A stretch of 64,000 nt of DNA from Desulfobulbaceae bacterium BRH_c16a (GCA_000961725.1 LADS01000002.1:182858-246857), one strand, 5' to 3'. Shown: positions 9,198 to 19,270, counted from the stretch's first letter. The notes: generated by a model not told the origin, from the letters alone. Translations and numbers: made by a program.

Positions 9198-10029
9198 GAC
9201 CGTCTTCCCCTCGGTCGAATTTCAGTTCGGATGGGCTTTTCGGATTTGCCTCGCCGAAATTTTCGACCGGAAGCTGCACACTCAGAAGTTCAGCTACACT
9301 CCGTTCGAGAGCAGGAAGATAATCGGCGATGCTCCAGGCCACCTCGTACCCGCTCACGCTCAAGGCTATGCCGCTGACCAGCTCGGGCGAGATCTCGAAT
9401 TGGAGTTGACCGGCAAAGGCGAATATTTCCCGTACCTCCAGATCCAGGTACTGCTGCTGCTCCTCAGGCAGGGGGAAGGCGCTGCGCACCAGGCCCGGTC
9501 CCACAGCCGTCCCGAAAGCTGTCTGCAGCCTTCTTCCCTCTTCTTCATCCAGCGTCCGGCAGCGGCGGATGAAGGCCTCGACCATCTGTTTTTCCAGGCT
9601 TTCCGTTGCAAGGTCGCCAAGGGTCTTGCGGGCTATGGCAAAGACCTCTTCCCGGGTTCGCCGCACTATCTCGTCTTTCTGGCTGAGAAAATCATTATGC
9701 ATGGCCTCCTGCTGCCTGATACGCAGTTCATCCTGTGCCCTTCGGGCCTCCTCGAAGAGCCTTTGCCGTTCCGCCTGGGCCTCGAGCGTTGCCTTGCTTA
9801 ACAGGGCTTTGCGCTGCCGCTCGAATTCCTCGTTTTTCTCTCTATATTCATTACACTGCCTTTGAGCTTCGCCCTGTTTGGCCAGGGCGTCGGCCAGGCC
9901 TGCGGCGATCCGCTGTTCCCTGGCATCGATGGCATTGAGGGCGGGCGTATAGAGGAAGCGCTTCATCAGCCATACCAGTATGAGGAAATTGACGATTTGG
10001 GCGATAACGGTAAACCAGTCGATGAGCAT
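9190..10029 (-). CDS. atpF: N-type ATP synthase subunit b with delta-like C-terminal extension
   Basis: 279 residues, much longer than a usual b subunit of about 160. One N-terminal TM helix ([20 protein letters not shown]) leads into a long charged coiled coil rich in Glu, Gln and Arg (about 45-140). The last 100 residues look like a folded domain with [23 protein letters not shown], resembling the delta subunit region that contacts F1. N-ATPase operons lack a separate atpH, and none is present here, so the extension probably replaces it. Confidence 0.9.
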   Translation of the reverse strand: MLIDWFTVIAQIVNFLILVWLMKRFLYTPALNAIDAREQRIAAGLADALAKQGEAQRQCNEYREKNEEFERQRKALLSKATLEAQAERQRLFEEARRAQDELRIRQQEAMHNDFLSQKDEIVRRTREEVFAIARKTLGDLATESLEKQMVEAFIRRCRTLDEEEGRRLQTAFGTAVGPGLVRSAFPLPEEQQQYLDLEVREIFAFAGQLQFEISPELVSGIALSVSGYEVAWSIADYLPALERSVAELLSVQLPVENFGEANPKSPSELKFDRGEDGHG

Positions 10030-10032
10030 GGC

Positions 10033-10314
10033 TCATTTCCCTCCGGCCTGGGCGAGGAAATGATTCCAGAAGGGATTGGCAAAGATAAGAATCATCGTTA
10101 CCACAAAGCAGTAAATGGCGGTGGATTCAACCATCGCCAGACCTACGAACAGGGTCCGGGTGATGGTGGTCGAGGCATCGGGCTGTTGGGCCAGCGAGCT
10201 CAAGGCGGACGACAACGCCCGTCCCTCGCCAAGAGCAGGCCCGATAGACCCAATGGCGATAGTTATTCCAGCGGTGAAAATCGATACCATTGCAACGAGA
10301 GTCAGGCTATCCAT
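10033..10314 (-). CDS. atpE: N-type ATP synthase subunit c (rotor ring)
   Basis: 93 residues after choosing the ATG at 10314, which has AGGAGAACCT directly upstream. Two TM hairpin helices. Helix 2 carries the ion-binding Glu63 in AMVESTAIY. Helix 1 has GPALGEGRAL with a second carboxylate, Glu30, in place of the Gln found in classical Na+-type c subunits. This double-Glu site is a feature known for some N-ATPases; whether it transports H+ or Na+ cannot be decided by reading. Confidence 0.92.
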   Translation of the reverse strand: MDSLTLVAMVSIFTAGITIAIGSIGPALGEGRALSSALSSLAQQPDASTTITRTLFVGLAMVESTAIYCFVVTMILIFANPFWNHFLAQAGGK

Positions 10315-10345
10315 AGGTTCTCCTTCCTGTGATGCAGATGTTGAT

Positions 10346-11041
10346 TCATTTTTGGGCCTCGGCTTCCCGATCGCCTGCCTTATCGCCCATCGCGGCGGCG
10401 ACATACACCGTGGCCAGGACGCTGAAGATATAGGCCTGGACCATCCCCGTAAGGAGGCCGAGGACGGTCATGATCATCGGAAAGATGAAGGGGGTAATGG
10501 TGAGAAGAATGCCGACAATCATCCCGCCGCTCATCATATTGCCGAACAGACGGACCGCCAGGGCCAGGGTTCTTGAAATTTCTCCGATAATATTGAACGG
10601 CAGCATGATGAGGGTCGGTTCCATGTAGGACTTGCAGTAGCCGATCAATCCACGATCTTTGATGCCGAAAAACGGTACGGCGACAAACACGCAGACGGCG
10701 AGGGCTACTGTTGTAGACAGAGAGCCGGTCGGCGGCTTGAAACCGGGGAAGATTGTGCAGAGGCTTGCAGCGGCGATAAAGAGAAAGAGTGTGCCGATGA
10801 AACCGAGAAATTTCCGCGATTCCCTCAGACCCACGTCGACGATCTGCTTTTCCACTGCAAGAACGATGATTTCGAGGAGGTTCTGCCAGCGCGAGCGTTT
10901 CAGCCCCGTGGAGAGATTCCGGGTGATCGTTTTCGCCCCAACCGCGAGAATAAGCATCAAGGCCCAGGTGAAGACTATCGTGGCGTTCAGTTTGACAAAA
11001 CCGTACTGCCAGAAAATGAGGCCGTCGGGACTAAGCTGCAT
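10346..11041 (-). CDS. atpB: N-type ATP synthase subunit a
   Basis: 231 residues from ATG 11041 (GGAGG 6 nt upstream); the open frame continues upstream inside atpR but without family resemblance. Polytopic, with the conserved stator Arg in SRTLALAVRLFGNMMSG facing the c-ring. The start lies 11 nt inside the atpR end. Together with AtpE it forms the ion path. Confidence 0.92.
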   Translation of the reverse strand: MQLSPDGLIFWQYGFVKLNATIVFTWALMLILAVGAKTITRNLSTGLKRSRWQNLLEIIVLAVEKQIVDVGLRESRKFLGFIGTLFLFIAAASLCTIFPGFKPPTGSLSTTVALAVCVFVAVPFFGIKDRGLIGYCKSYMEPTLIMLPFNIIGEISRTLALAVRLFGNMMSGGMIVGILLTITPFIFPMIMTVLGLLTGMVQAYIFSVLATVYVAAAMGDKAGDREAEAQK

Positions 11042-11339
11042 GACCGGCCTCCCGACCCAGGTTGCCCGGCCCTGCAGTTTTGCTGAGTCGAACGGCGAAA
11101 AAACGCGCCGCAAGAAAGCCAATAAGGCAAATCAGGAGCCTCTGCCAACGACCGCCGGAAAGAATATAAAACCCGGCCATGGCGATGCCCGTCCGCAGCA
11201 GGTAGCTTGCCAGAAACCACAGCGCCGGACGTGGTGATACAAGGCCTTTGCGTACTGTCCACCACAGGCCGCCATAGAAAAACACGCCGAGCAGCAGACC
11301 GCCCGTAAACGCCAGAAGAAGCAGCAAGGCTTCAGACAT
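11031..11339 (-). CDS. atpR: N-ATPase accessory membrane protein AtpR
   Basis: 102 residues, three hydrophobic segments. AtpR is a small membrane protein found only in N-ATPase operons, between atpQ and atpB, where this gene sits; it is thought to assist c-ring assembly. The call is from position, size and topology. It overlaps both neighbours by 8-11 nt. Confidence 0.85.
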   Translation of the reverse strand: MSEALLLLLAFTGGLLLGVFFYGGLWWTVRKGLVSPRPALWFLASYLLRTGIAMAGFYILSGGRWQRLLICLIGFLAARFFAVRLSKTAGPGNLGREAGHAA

Positions 11340-11670
11340 CGTTATCCTCCCGTTCCTCGCGAATTTTCTTGTCTTCTTTTGCTACCCAATGCCAGGCATT
11401 GAGACAACCGAGCAGCAGGCCGATGAGCAGCAAGGTGAGTGTCCAGGAATGAGGGCCGGGGAAGTGTCTGTCGAGCCAGATTCCCAGGGCCGTGCCCAAT
11501 AGGGTCGGAACAGCGACCGACCAGCCGATCAGTCCCATCATCCCCAGGCCATACCAGATCGTCCGGGTAACGTGACGTCGGGCTTTCTGTTTACGCGCCG
11601 CTTTTTCGCCGACCTGCCGGATAAAGGCCTCCCGATCTTTTTCGGACTTATCTTGCCGTTTCTCAACCAT
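11332..11670 (-). CDS. atpQ: N-ATPase accessory membrane protein AtpQ (AtpI-like)
   Basis: 112 residues. A basic N-terminal region (about 1-35) is followed by two TM helices, GLGMMGLIGWSVAVPTLLG and WTLTLLLIGLLLGCLNAWHWV, as in AtpI/AtpQ proteins. It lies between atpC and atpR in the canonical N-ATPase order. Confidence 0.87.
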   Translation of the reverse strand: MVEKRQDKSEKDREAFIRQVGEKAARKQKARRHVTRTIWYGLGMMGLIGWSVAVPTLLGTALGIWLDRHFPGPHSWTLTLLLIGLLLGCLNAWHWVAKEDKKIREEREDNDV

Positions 11671-12052
11671 GCTGCGACCTCACCAGGCGGCGGATGAAAA
11701 CACTCTCCATTTTAGCCAGCACCTGGCGAACACTCTGTTCCTGTTCGTCAAGATTGCGGAATTCACGGTAGACCGCTTCGCGCAACAGGCCAAGATCATC
11801 ACCGCCGATGGCGTTGCGCACCGAGACCAGTACCTCCGGACCTTTTTTGACCAGAATTCCTTCATCCACAGCCACGTACGACTCACCCTCGCCTTCCTTC
11901 TCGAAGAGAAGAATCCCGGGCACAAGTGGTGCGACACAATCGCGGCGGCGCGGCAGGAATCCCACCGATCCCCGGCAAGTTTCGGCGACGAGACGAGATA
12001 TTCCGCCTTTTTCGGCAAAGATCCGGAAAGGCAGGAGAATCTTGAGGTGCAT
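11663..12052 (-). CDS. atpC: N-type ATP synthase epsilon subunit
   Basis: 129 residues from ATG 12052 (MHLKILLPFRIFAEKGG), the usual epsilon N-terminus. A GTG at 12121 overlapping the atpD stop would add 23 residues with no family match. The beta-sandwich signature GSVGFLPRRRDCVAPLVPGIL and the C-terminal helical hairpin are present. It couples the rotor to F1. Confidence 0.88.
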   Translation of the reverse strand: MHLKILLPFRIFAEKGGISRLVAETCRGSVGFLPRRRDCVAPLVPGILLFEKEGEGESYVAVDEGILVKKGPEVLVSVRNAIGGDDLGLLREAVYREFRNLDEQEQSVRQVLAKMESVFIRRLVRSQHG

Positions 12053-12117
12053 TAACACTGCTTCCATGTACGATCCAAGGTTGTGGTTCTCACCGGCGAT
12101 CATTGTCCGGTTGTCCT

Positions 12118-13587
<1,470 letters not shown>

Positions 13588-13691
13588 TCAGAATCGACAC
13601 GAATCCATTTTTGTGCGAGGATCACTTAACTGACTCTACCTAAAAATTGATGCATATTCAACCCCACGGGTAGTTTCTTTTGGGGAAATGT

Positions 13692-13721
13692 TTGACAGTG
13701 ACATCTATGTGAGTATATATT
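13692..13721 (+). promoter_or_regulatory. Sigma-70-like promoter of the arsR-arsD-arsA operon
   Basis: TTGACA at 13692-13697, 18-nt spacer, TATATT at 13716-13721 (17 nt to an overlapping ATATAT). It lies 40 nt before the arsR GTG start, and the AT-rich spacer and -10 would be a natural ArsR operator position. Confidence 0.7.
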
Positions 13722-13761
13722 ATTTCGTTGTTTAGCAAATCATACAATCAAAAGGACACGC

Positions 13762-14139
13762 GTGGAAAAAACACTGAATATCGCAAAAGCCCTGGCTGAC
13801 GGCAATCGAATGAGAGTGATTGTCGCTTTGATGGAAAACAATGAGCTCTGTGTGTGTCAGATTACCGAGATGCTCCGACTCGCAGTTGCAACCGTCTCGC
13901 GACATATGAGCGTTCTTCAGAATGCTCGGCTTGTACAAAGTCGAAAAGAGGGGCGCTGGGTTTTTTATCGTCTTGAAGACTCCTTTCCCGGCTCGCTTCG
14001 ACAGTGTCTTATGGAATCGCTCTGCGGTTCACCGGAAATCACGGCTGATCGCCAAAATTTGGTTACCATACTTTCGTGTGAACCCGATGACCTCTGTCGA
14101 CACCAGAAAGAACGGAAGGAAAGTCGTGCCAATGTCTGA
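13762..14139 (+). CDS. arsR: ArsR-family metalloregulator
   Basis: 125 residues, GTG start with AAAAGGAC upstream. Winged-helix fold with ELCVCQITEML, where the paired cysteines are the classic As(III)/Sb(III)-sensing CxC site on the recognition-helix side, then VSRHMSVLQNARLV. It should repress its own operon until arsenite binds. It heads arsD-fusion, arsA and a Fe-S gene in the same direction. Confidence 0.9.
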   Translation: MEKTLNIAKALADGNRMRVIVALMENNELCVCQITEMLRLAVATVSRHMSVLQNARLVQSRKEGRWVFYRLEDSFPGSLRQCLMESLCGSPEITADRQNLVTILSCEPDDLCRHQKERKESRANV

Positions 14140-14252
14140 AAGCAACCCACTGCGAGGATAAGATTTCTGAAGGTTGCTTGAGCGTCACAATGTGAAAATA
14201 AGCAATGATTTTAAAAAGATGCCATCCATACTTACACACAAAGGATAAGCAA

Positions 14253-14864
14253 ATGAACGAATCCATGAAGGAATTAATAGCAATCGGTGCCTCGGTGGGC
14301 GCGCATTGTCAACCCTGCCTTGAACATCATATCCAGGCGGCAATTGAACTTGGCATCAAGCCGGACGAAATCCGGCAAGCAATCGAGATCGGTCACAAAG
14401 TTGAGAAAGGGGCCATGGCCGCAATGAAAAAAATCAGCGAGAAAGTCTTGGCGGACCTTGACTATGCAGCCCCGCCGAAAAATGTGACAGAGCTCAGGAT
14501 CTACGACCCTGCCATGTGCTGTTCCTCCGGGGTCTGCGGGCCGAGTGTCGATCCGGTGCTTGCCCAGTTTGCCGGCTCGCTGAAATTTGTAGCCGCTCAG
14601 CCGGGCGTCAGCGTCGAAAGGTACAATCTCGGCCAGCAACCCCAGGCCTTCGTGGAAAACGCAGAAGTGAAGTCGATGCTTGCCGGTGGCGGAGAAAAAC
14701 GCCTCCCCTTTATTTTTATCAATGATCAATTGTGGCTTCAAGGTCGTTACCCCTCCAGGGATGAGCTGCTGCAAGCTCTGAAGATTAAAACTGAACCAGT
14801 CCTGTTCCCCGTCGCATCAAGCCCTGAGAATAGCCAGTGCTGTGGTGATGGAGGCTGCTGTTGA
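14253..14864 (+). CDS. AhpD/CMD-like domain fused to ArsD metallochaperone
   Basis: 203 residues from ATG 14253 (AAAGGA 8 nt upstream). Residues about 1-65 are a carboxymuconolactone-decarboxylase/AhpD-like domain with the redox motif HCQPCLEHH. Residues about 72-190 match ArsD: RIYDPAMCCSSGVCGPSVDP with the As(III)-binding Cys pair and third Cys, and GEKRLPFIFINDQLWLQGRYPS. A CC pair ends the protein (CCGDGGCC). ArsD delivers arsenite to ArsA, whose gene starts at the last base here. The AhpD part could reduce arsenic or act as a thiol donor; that is inference. Fusion of the two is uncommon in classical ars operons. Confidence 0.9.
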   Translation: MNESMKELIAIGASVGAHCQPCLEHHIQAAIELGIKPDEIRQAIEIGHKVEKGAMAAMKKISEKVLADLDYAAPPKNVTELRIYDPAMCCSSGVCGPSVDPVLAQFAGSLKFVAAQPGVSVERYNLGQQPQAFVENAEVKSMLAGGGEKRLPFIFINDQLWLQGRYPSRDELLQALKIKTEPVLFPVASSPENSQCCGDGGCC

Positions 14865-16636
14865 TGAAATCATTTTTGTCCAAGGCTTCGAGATACATAT
14901 TTTTTACCGGAAAAGGCGGTGTCGGTAAAACATCGATGGCCTGCGCAACGGCACTGGGCCTGGCGGAACAAGGCAAACGGATTCTTTTGATCAGCACGGA
15001 TCCCGCCTCGAACCTGGATGAAGTCCTGGAGACGCCGTTGTCTTCCAGCCCCACGCCGGTGCGAAACGTTCCCGGTCTGTTTGCTTTGAATATTGACCCT
15101 ATCAATGCAGCGAGTGAATACCGGGAGCGTGTCGTCGGACCCTATCGAGGTGTACTGCCCGACGCGGCTGTCGCCCAGATGGAGGAACAGCTCTCCGGGG
15201 CATGTACCGTTGAAATCGCCGGATTCAACGAGTTTTCAAAGCTGCTTGGCGATGACGCCGCCATGCGGGACTATGACCATGTTGTATTGGACACCGCCCC
15301 CACCGGACATACCCTGCGCTTGCTGAATCTGCCTTCTGCCTGGAATGATTTTATTGCCTCCAACCAGACCGGCAGCTCTTGCCTGGGGCCGATCGCCGGG
15401 CTGAAGGAACAGAAAATTCTGTTCGAGCAGGTGGTCGCGGCTTTAAAGGATCCGGTCAGGACCCTGCTTGTCCTGGTTTCCCGGGCTGAAGCCATGTCAT
15501 TTCAAGAGGCCAAGCGAGCCGGCAATGAACTGGGCGAGCTTGGCCTGAAAAATCAACACCTGATTATCAACGGCGTGTTCACCCCTGTCTCCGACGACAC
15601 GGTCGCTGCAGCTTTTGCGCAAAAATCAGCCATGGCTATGGATTACATGCCCGAAGAACTAAAGCACATGCCGACAACCCTGGTACCATTTCGTCCTGCG
15701 GGGGTCATGGGCGTGGCTGCCTTGCAAAGCGTGTATCGATCCCAGAAAGATGATCCGACTCCTGAAATAGCGGATCGCCTCCAATCCGAGGTGGACACCT
15801 TGTCGCGCAGGACCACCAAATGGCCGGCCTTTCTGCGGGAGCTTGAAGAGGAAGGCAGAGGTGTCATTATGACCATGGGCAAAGGGGGTGTCGGCAAAAC
15901 CACCATGGCCGCCGCAATCGCCGCAGAACTTGCGCAACGTGGTCATGCGGTCGTGTTATCAACCACAGATCCTGCAGCCCACGTGGCGCAGACCATTGGT
16001 AAAGATCTGCCCAATCTTACGGTTGAACGGATCGATCCGAAAGTAGCAACCGAGCATTATGTAGCAACTGTGCTCGAAAAAAATCGAAAGAGACTTTCCG
16101 CAGATGACATGGCTCTCCTGGAAGAAGAAATGCGTTCTCCCTGCATTGAAGAAATTGCCGTATTCCAGGCCTTCGCCCACACCGTTGCCAAAGGGGCAAA
16201 GGGCTTTGTGGTTCTCGACACCGCCCCCACCGGACATACCCTGCTGCTGCTGGACGCGACCCAATCCTATCACCGGGAGGTTGCCAAATCGGTCGATGAA
16301 TTGCCCGACGAGGTAAAAACGCTTCTGCCGAGAGTCCGGGACCCGAAATTTACCAAGGTGCTCATTGTTGCCTTGCCCGAAGCCACTCCAACGCATGAGG
16401 CTGCAGCCTTGCAGGAAGATTTGCACCGAGCCGGAATCGAACCCTACGGCTGGATTGTTAACCGCTGTTTTGCCTTCTCCGGGACCAAGGATCCCGCTCT
16501 TTCCGCCAAAGGCATGGATGAACTTACCTATTTGAACGAAATACTTGAGCGCCATGCTCGGAGAGCGGTTGTTTCTCCATGGGTCCCTCAGGAATTGAAC
16601 GGGGCCAAGAATTTACAGTTTTTGTTTACTTCCTGA
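14864..16636 (+). CDS. arsA: Arsenite-transporting ATPase ArsA, tandem two-domain form
   Basis: 590 residues with two ATPase halves. P-loops GKGGVGKT lie at about 16-23 and 339-346, and the signature DTAPTGHT occurs at about 143 and 452. This is the double-headed soluble ATPase that powers arsenite extrusion with a membrane partner. The metal-site cysteines include one in LSGACTVE of the first half and one in RSPCIEE of the second. It is directly coupled to the ArsD fusion (adjacent stop/start). No arsB is adjacent; the membrane partner could be the permease of the facing operon. Confidence 0.95.
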   Translation: MKSFLSKASRYIFFTGKGGVGKTSMACATALGLAEQGKRILLISTDPASNLDEVLETPLSSSPTPVRNVPGLFALNIDPINAASEYRERVVGPYRGVLPDAAVAQMEEQLSGACTVEIAGFNEFSKLLGDDAAMRDYDHVVLDTAPTGHTLRLLNLPSAWNDFIASNQTGSSCLGPIAGLKEQKILFEQVVAALKDPVRTLLVLVSRAEAMSFQEAKRAGNELGELGLKNQHLIINGVFTPVSDDTVAAAFAQKSAMAMDYMPEELKHMPTTLVPFRPAGVMGVAALQSVYRSQKDDPTPEIADRLQSEVDTLSRRTTKWPAFLRELEEEGRGVIMTMGKGGVGKTTMAAAIAAELAQRGHAVVLSTTDPAAHVAQTIGKDLPNLTVERIDPKVATEHYVATVLEKNRKRLSADDMALLEEEMRSPCIEEIAVFQAFAHTVAKGAKGFVVLDTAPTGHTLLLLDATQSYHREVAKSVDELPDEVKTLLPRVRDPKFTKVLIVALPEATPTHEAAALQEDLHRAGIEPYGWIVNRCFAFSGTKDPALSAKGMDELTYLNEILERHARRAVVSPWVPQELNGAKNLQFLFTS

Positions 16637-16701
16637 GCGGAATGGGCGTCTTTCACAAAGAACAGGGTCCAAAAAGCGGCCAATGGCCGAAGGAGACAAA
16701 C

Positions 16702-17223
16702 ATGTTACTGAGCGGGTATACGTTGGAAATTTTCAGGTCAAAATGCAATGCCGGAGCCCAGACCCTGCACTGTTTCGCACATCTGCACGATGATGTCGGG
16801 GAGGTTCTGCCGTATCTGAACACGGTGCTCGGCGGCTTTGGCTACATCCAGGAACCGCCGGCTCTGACCTTGAAGAGTTCAGGCAAACTGATCACCATTC
16901 ACCCTCGCAAAATTGCAGTCAATGCCCTTCAAGATGAAGAACAGGCGGAAAAAATCGTCAGTTGGCTGCAACGCGAAATCAACAGCGCCTGGGAAAACCG
17001 AAAGGACATCGAACCCAGTGTGAAAGGGGCAAAGCAGCCGGCCTTGATGGATGTCCTTAAACTGCTGCCGAAAACCAACTGTAAAGAGTGCGGCGAACCG
17101 ACCTGCATGGTTTTTGCCGTGCGGGTGATCGAAGGGGCGAAAGATCATACCAGCTGCCCGCCTCTGCGGGGAGAGAAGAAGGATGATCTGGCGAACTACC
17201 TTTCCCGGTTTCACTTCGATTAA
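16702..17223 (+). CDS. Fe-S cluster-binding domain protein (CODH/ACS gamma N-terminal-like)
   Basis: 173 residues, ATG 16702 with AGGAGAC just upstream. The C-terminal part has the 4Fe-4S pattern LPKTNCKECGEPTC followed by a further Cys in TSCPPL, as in the N-terminal cluster domain of the corrinoid protein and in (Fe-S) domain proteins. The N-terminal 110 residues show no recognised family but include CNAGAQTLHC. It is the last gene of the arsenic operon, so it may have a redox role in metalloid handling; that is inference from position. Confidence 0.75.
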   Translation: MLLSGYTLEIFRSKCNAGAQTLHCFAHLHDDVGEVLPYLNTVLGGFGYIQEPPALTLKSSGKLITIHPRKIAVNALQDEEQAEKIVSWLQREINSAWENRKDIEPSVKGAKQPALMDVLKLLPKTNCKECGEPTCMVFAVRVIEGAKDHTSCPPLRGEKKDDLANYLSRFHFD

Positions 17224-17351
17224 TCAGATCAAGCATGTTGAAGAGCACTCCATCGCTACAACAATCTGGTGTCTGAATAAAGTGCCGCTCCAAACAGGCA
17301 GACCGCTTACATTGCGGAGTATCAGCACTTCAAATAGGACCTTTCCGCCAG

Positions 17352-17507
17352 CTATCGTTTCTCGAGATGCGATTTCATCCCTTTGTTCATCTGTTCCGTC
17401 AGTCGTTTGTGAAAGATTTTTATCAGATTCAGGGCTTCTCCGGGATCCTCATCCAGCAATATTTGTTTCATTTTCTGCAATTCTTCCGGTGTGATTTGTA
17501 TGACCAT
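17352..17507 (-). CDS. Small hypothetical protein (51 aa)
   Basis: ATG at 17507 preceded by the strong site GGAGGAATA. The product starts MVIQITPEELQKMKQIL and ends HLEKR; it is charged and predicted helical with no Cys and no TM segment. It lies in the 370-nt space between the two converging ars operons, on the minus strand after the rhodanese gene. I do not recognise a family. Confidence 0.6.
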   Translation of the reverse strand: MVIQITPEELQKMKQILLDEDPGEALNLIKIFHKRLTEQMNKGMKSHLEKR

Positions 17508-17537
17508 TATTCCTCCAATTTAATATATGATGGACTG

Positions 17538-17589
17538 ACACCCCACAGGGGTACTCTTTTCAGTCCCCCCTTGAGGGGGACAAGTACCT
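17538..17589 (+). repeat. Dispersed GC-rich repeat, copy 1
   Basis: About 52 nt beginning ACACCCCACAGGGGT, with CTTTTCAGTCCCCCCTTG in the middle and AAGTACCT at the end. It matches, in inverted orientation, the segment 25520-25572 over its whole length with a few substitutions and a 1-2 nt indel. The CCCC/GGGG blocks can fold on themselves. It sits just downstream of the rhodanese gene. Confidence 0.75.
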
Positions 17590-17595
17590 CCAGCC

Positions 17596-18000
17596 TCAAT
17601 CTACAATCTTTTTCTTCAACATTTTCCACTCTTCAAAGCCATTCTTATACCAATACATTTCGGCAGATACTCCCCATTGTTTCGCCTGCTTCAGAGCATG
17701 GTAGGCTCTCTGATTCCCGGTACAATAGAAAACGACTGTCTCTTTGTCGCCAATAGCTTTGAACAGATTCTCTCTCGTCATTTTGTTTCCAGGGTCGTTT
17801 TCAACAAAAAAAGGCAGGTTAACTGCCCCCTTAATATGGCCGAGGAAAAATTTTTGCTCAAGACGGTTGTCAATAAAAACAGCACCGTCTTGCAATAAAC
17901 GATCTGTTTGCACAATGTCGATAATGTTTACATCGTCTTCAGCATGACCAGGAAGCACTGAGATAAGCAAACCAACAAAAGATGAGATGATTCGTAGCAT
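17596..18000 (-). CDS. Periplasmic rhodanese-like protein
   Basis: 134 residues from ATG 18000, with AAAGGAG 6 nt upstream. An N-terminal signal peptide ends near GHAED. The rhodanese core shows FIDNRLEQKFFLGHIKGA and the catalytic loop FYCTGNQRAY, and closes with YWYKNGFEEW. It likely binds or transfers sulfane sulfur outside the cytoplasm. It is the last larger gene of the minus-strand metalloid/thiol operon. Confidence 0.85.
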   Translation of the reverse strand: MLRIISSFVGLLISVLPGHAEDDVNIIDIVQTDRLLQDGAVFIDNRLEQKFFLGHIKGAVNLPFFVENDPGNKMTRENLFKAIGDKETVVFYCTGNQRAYHALKQAKQWGVSAEMYWYKNGFEEWKMLKKKIVD

Positions 18001-18016
18001 TGCAGCTCCTTTCCAG

Positions 18017-18988
18017 TTAGATGTCATAAGCAGTTTTTTGAGGTGTGTCCGGAATGTCTGGAAGCCTTCCCGGCCAGCAGCGCCCTTGCCCGCTGATGTT
18101 TTCGGTATGACATGCCCCACTTATATCGCTTCGTTCTATCTGAATAGTCGTGTGGTGAATGTCGAAATGATGATGCAGGTACTCCGCTGTCTGATGCAAA
18201 AATTCATCACCGCCGCCGGATTCCATAACCAGATGAGCGGTGAGGACATTTTCAGTGGTGCTTGCCGCCCAAATGTGCAGATCATGGACGCATTGCACCC
18301 CGGGCAGCCCGGTGAGATAGTCCAACACAGCCGTCGCGTCGATTTGGGCAGGTACTCCGGCCATACTGAGGTGCATTGAGTCTTTCAGCAATCCCCAGCC
18401 GGCGACCAGAATGACGAGAGCAATGGCAATGGAGATGACCGGATCGAGGATATTCCAGCCGGTGTACGTGATCAGCAGGCCCGATACCACCACCCCCCCT
18501 GAAACCGCCGCATCAGCGGCCATATGCAGAAAAGCTCCTTTGATGTTGAGATCGTTTTTTCTCCCCGCCATGAACAACAAGGCTGTCGCCGTATTAATCA
18601 CCACACCGATGGCGGCGACGATGGTAATGGTCATGCCATGCACCGGTACCGGAGAGTGCAGACGGCCGAGCGCCTCCCAGATAATCACCCCAATCGCCAT
18701 ACAGAGAAAAAGGGCGCTGATAAAGGAAGCAAGGATAGTTCCCTTTTTGAAGCCAAAAGTGTGCCTGGCTGTTGCCGAACGATTGGCCAGGGCCATCGCA
18801 CCCCAGGCGAGGACCAGGGTCATAACATCGCTTAAATTATGGCCGGCATCGGCGATCAGGGCAAGCGAGTTTGATATTGTGCCATAAGCAGCCTCAATGA
18901 TGACAAAAGCAAGGTTTAATACAATGCCGATGGCAAAAGCACGATTGAAGTTAGTAGGGGCGTGGCTATGGGCATGTTCATGCGCCAT
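18017..18988 (-). CDS. Cation diffusion facilitator (Zn/Co/Cd exporter, CzcD-like)
   Basis: 323 residues from ATG 18988 (GGAG 6 nt upstream; a TTG 12 nt earlier is less likely). His-rich N-terminus (MAHEHAHSHAP), six TM helices, the metal sites ADAGHNLSD in TM2 and HMAADAAVS in TM5, and a cytoplasmic ferredoxin-like C-terminal domain. CDF proteins exchange divalent metal for protons. The adjacent thiol and arsenic genes suggest a broader metal resistance locus. Confidence 0.93.
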   Translation of the reverse strand: MAHEHAHSHAPTNFNRAFAIGIVLNLAFVIIEAAYGTISNSLALIADAGHNLSDVMTLVLAWGAMALANRSATARHTFGFKKGTILASFISALFLCMAIGVIIWEALGRLHSPVPVHGMTITIVAAIGVVINTATALLFMAGRKNDLNIKGAFLHMAADAAVSGGVVVSGLLITYTGWNILDPVISIAIALVILVAGWGLLKDSMHLSMAGVPAQIDATAVLDYLTGLPGVQCVHDLHIWAASTTENVLTAHLVMESGGGDEFLHQTAEYLHHHFDIHHTTIQIERSDISGACHTENISGQGRCWPGRLPDIPDTPQKTAYDI

Positions 18989-19118
18989 CGAGATCTCCAA
19001 TAATCAAAAACTGCAAAATGAAAGCATATTGCACCTGTGCTATGGGGAGATGTGATTTTTTCGAGATACAAAAATCACTCACTGTTTTCTTGCCTGTTAA
19101 GAAAGTCCGGCAGGGTTT

Positions 19119-19265
19119 CTACGAAGGCTCGGATTGTATCTTTTCGATACCTGCGGAAAATGGTTCGATAGAATCGCCTTTGAGCGCTCGGGTCCAACCT
19201 TCCGCCATCTGACTGCGGCAGGAATTGCCGGTACAGAGATAGAGGATCTTGATTTTGGATGCCAT
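19119..19265 (-). pseudogene. Truncated arsenate reductase (ArsC, LMW-phosphatase type) remnant
   Basis: A 48-residue frame from ATG 19265 gives the intact P-loop [17 protein letters not shown] and [10 protein letters not shown], then stops at TAG 19119-19121. The full-length paralog immediately upstream in the operon (19271-19732) has the same N-terminus and about 105 further residues, including the redox Cys that this copy lacks. No continuation was recognised in the sequence after the stop. It is probably a deletion derivative of an ancient tandem arsC duplication. Confidence 0.75.
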
Positions 19266-19270
19266 GTTCT

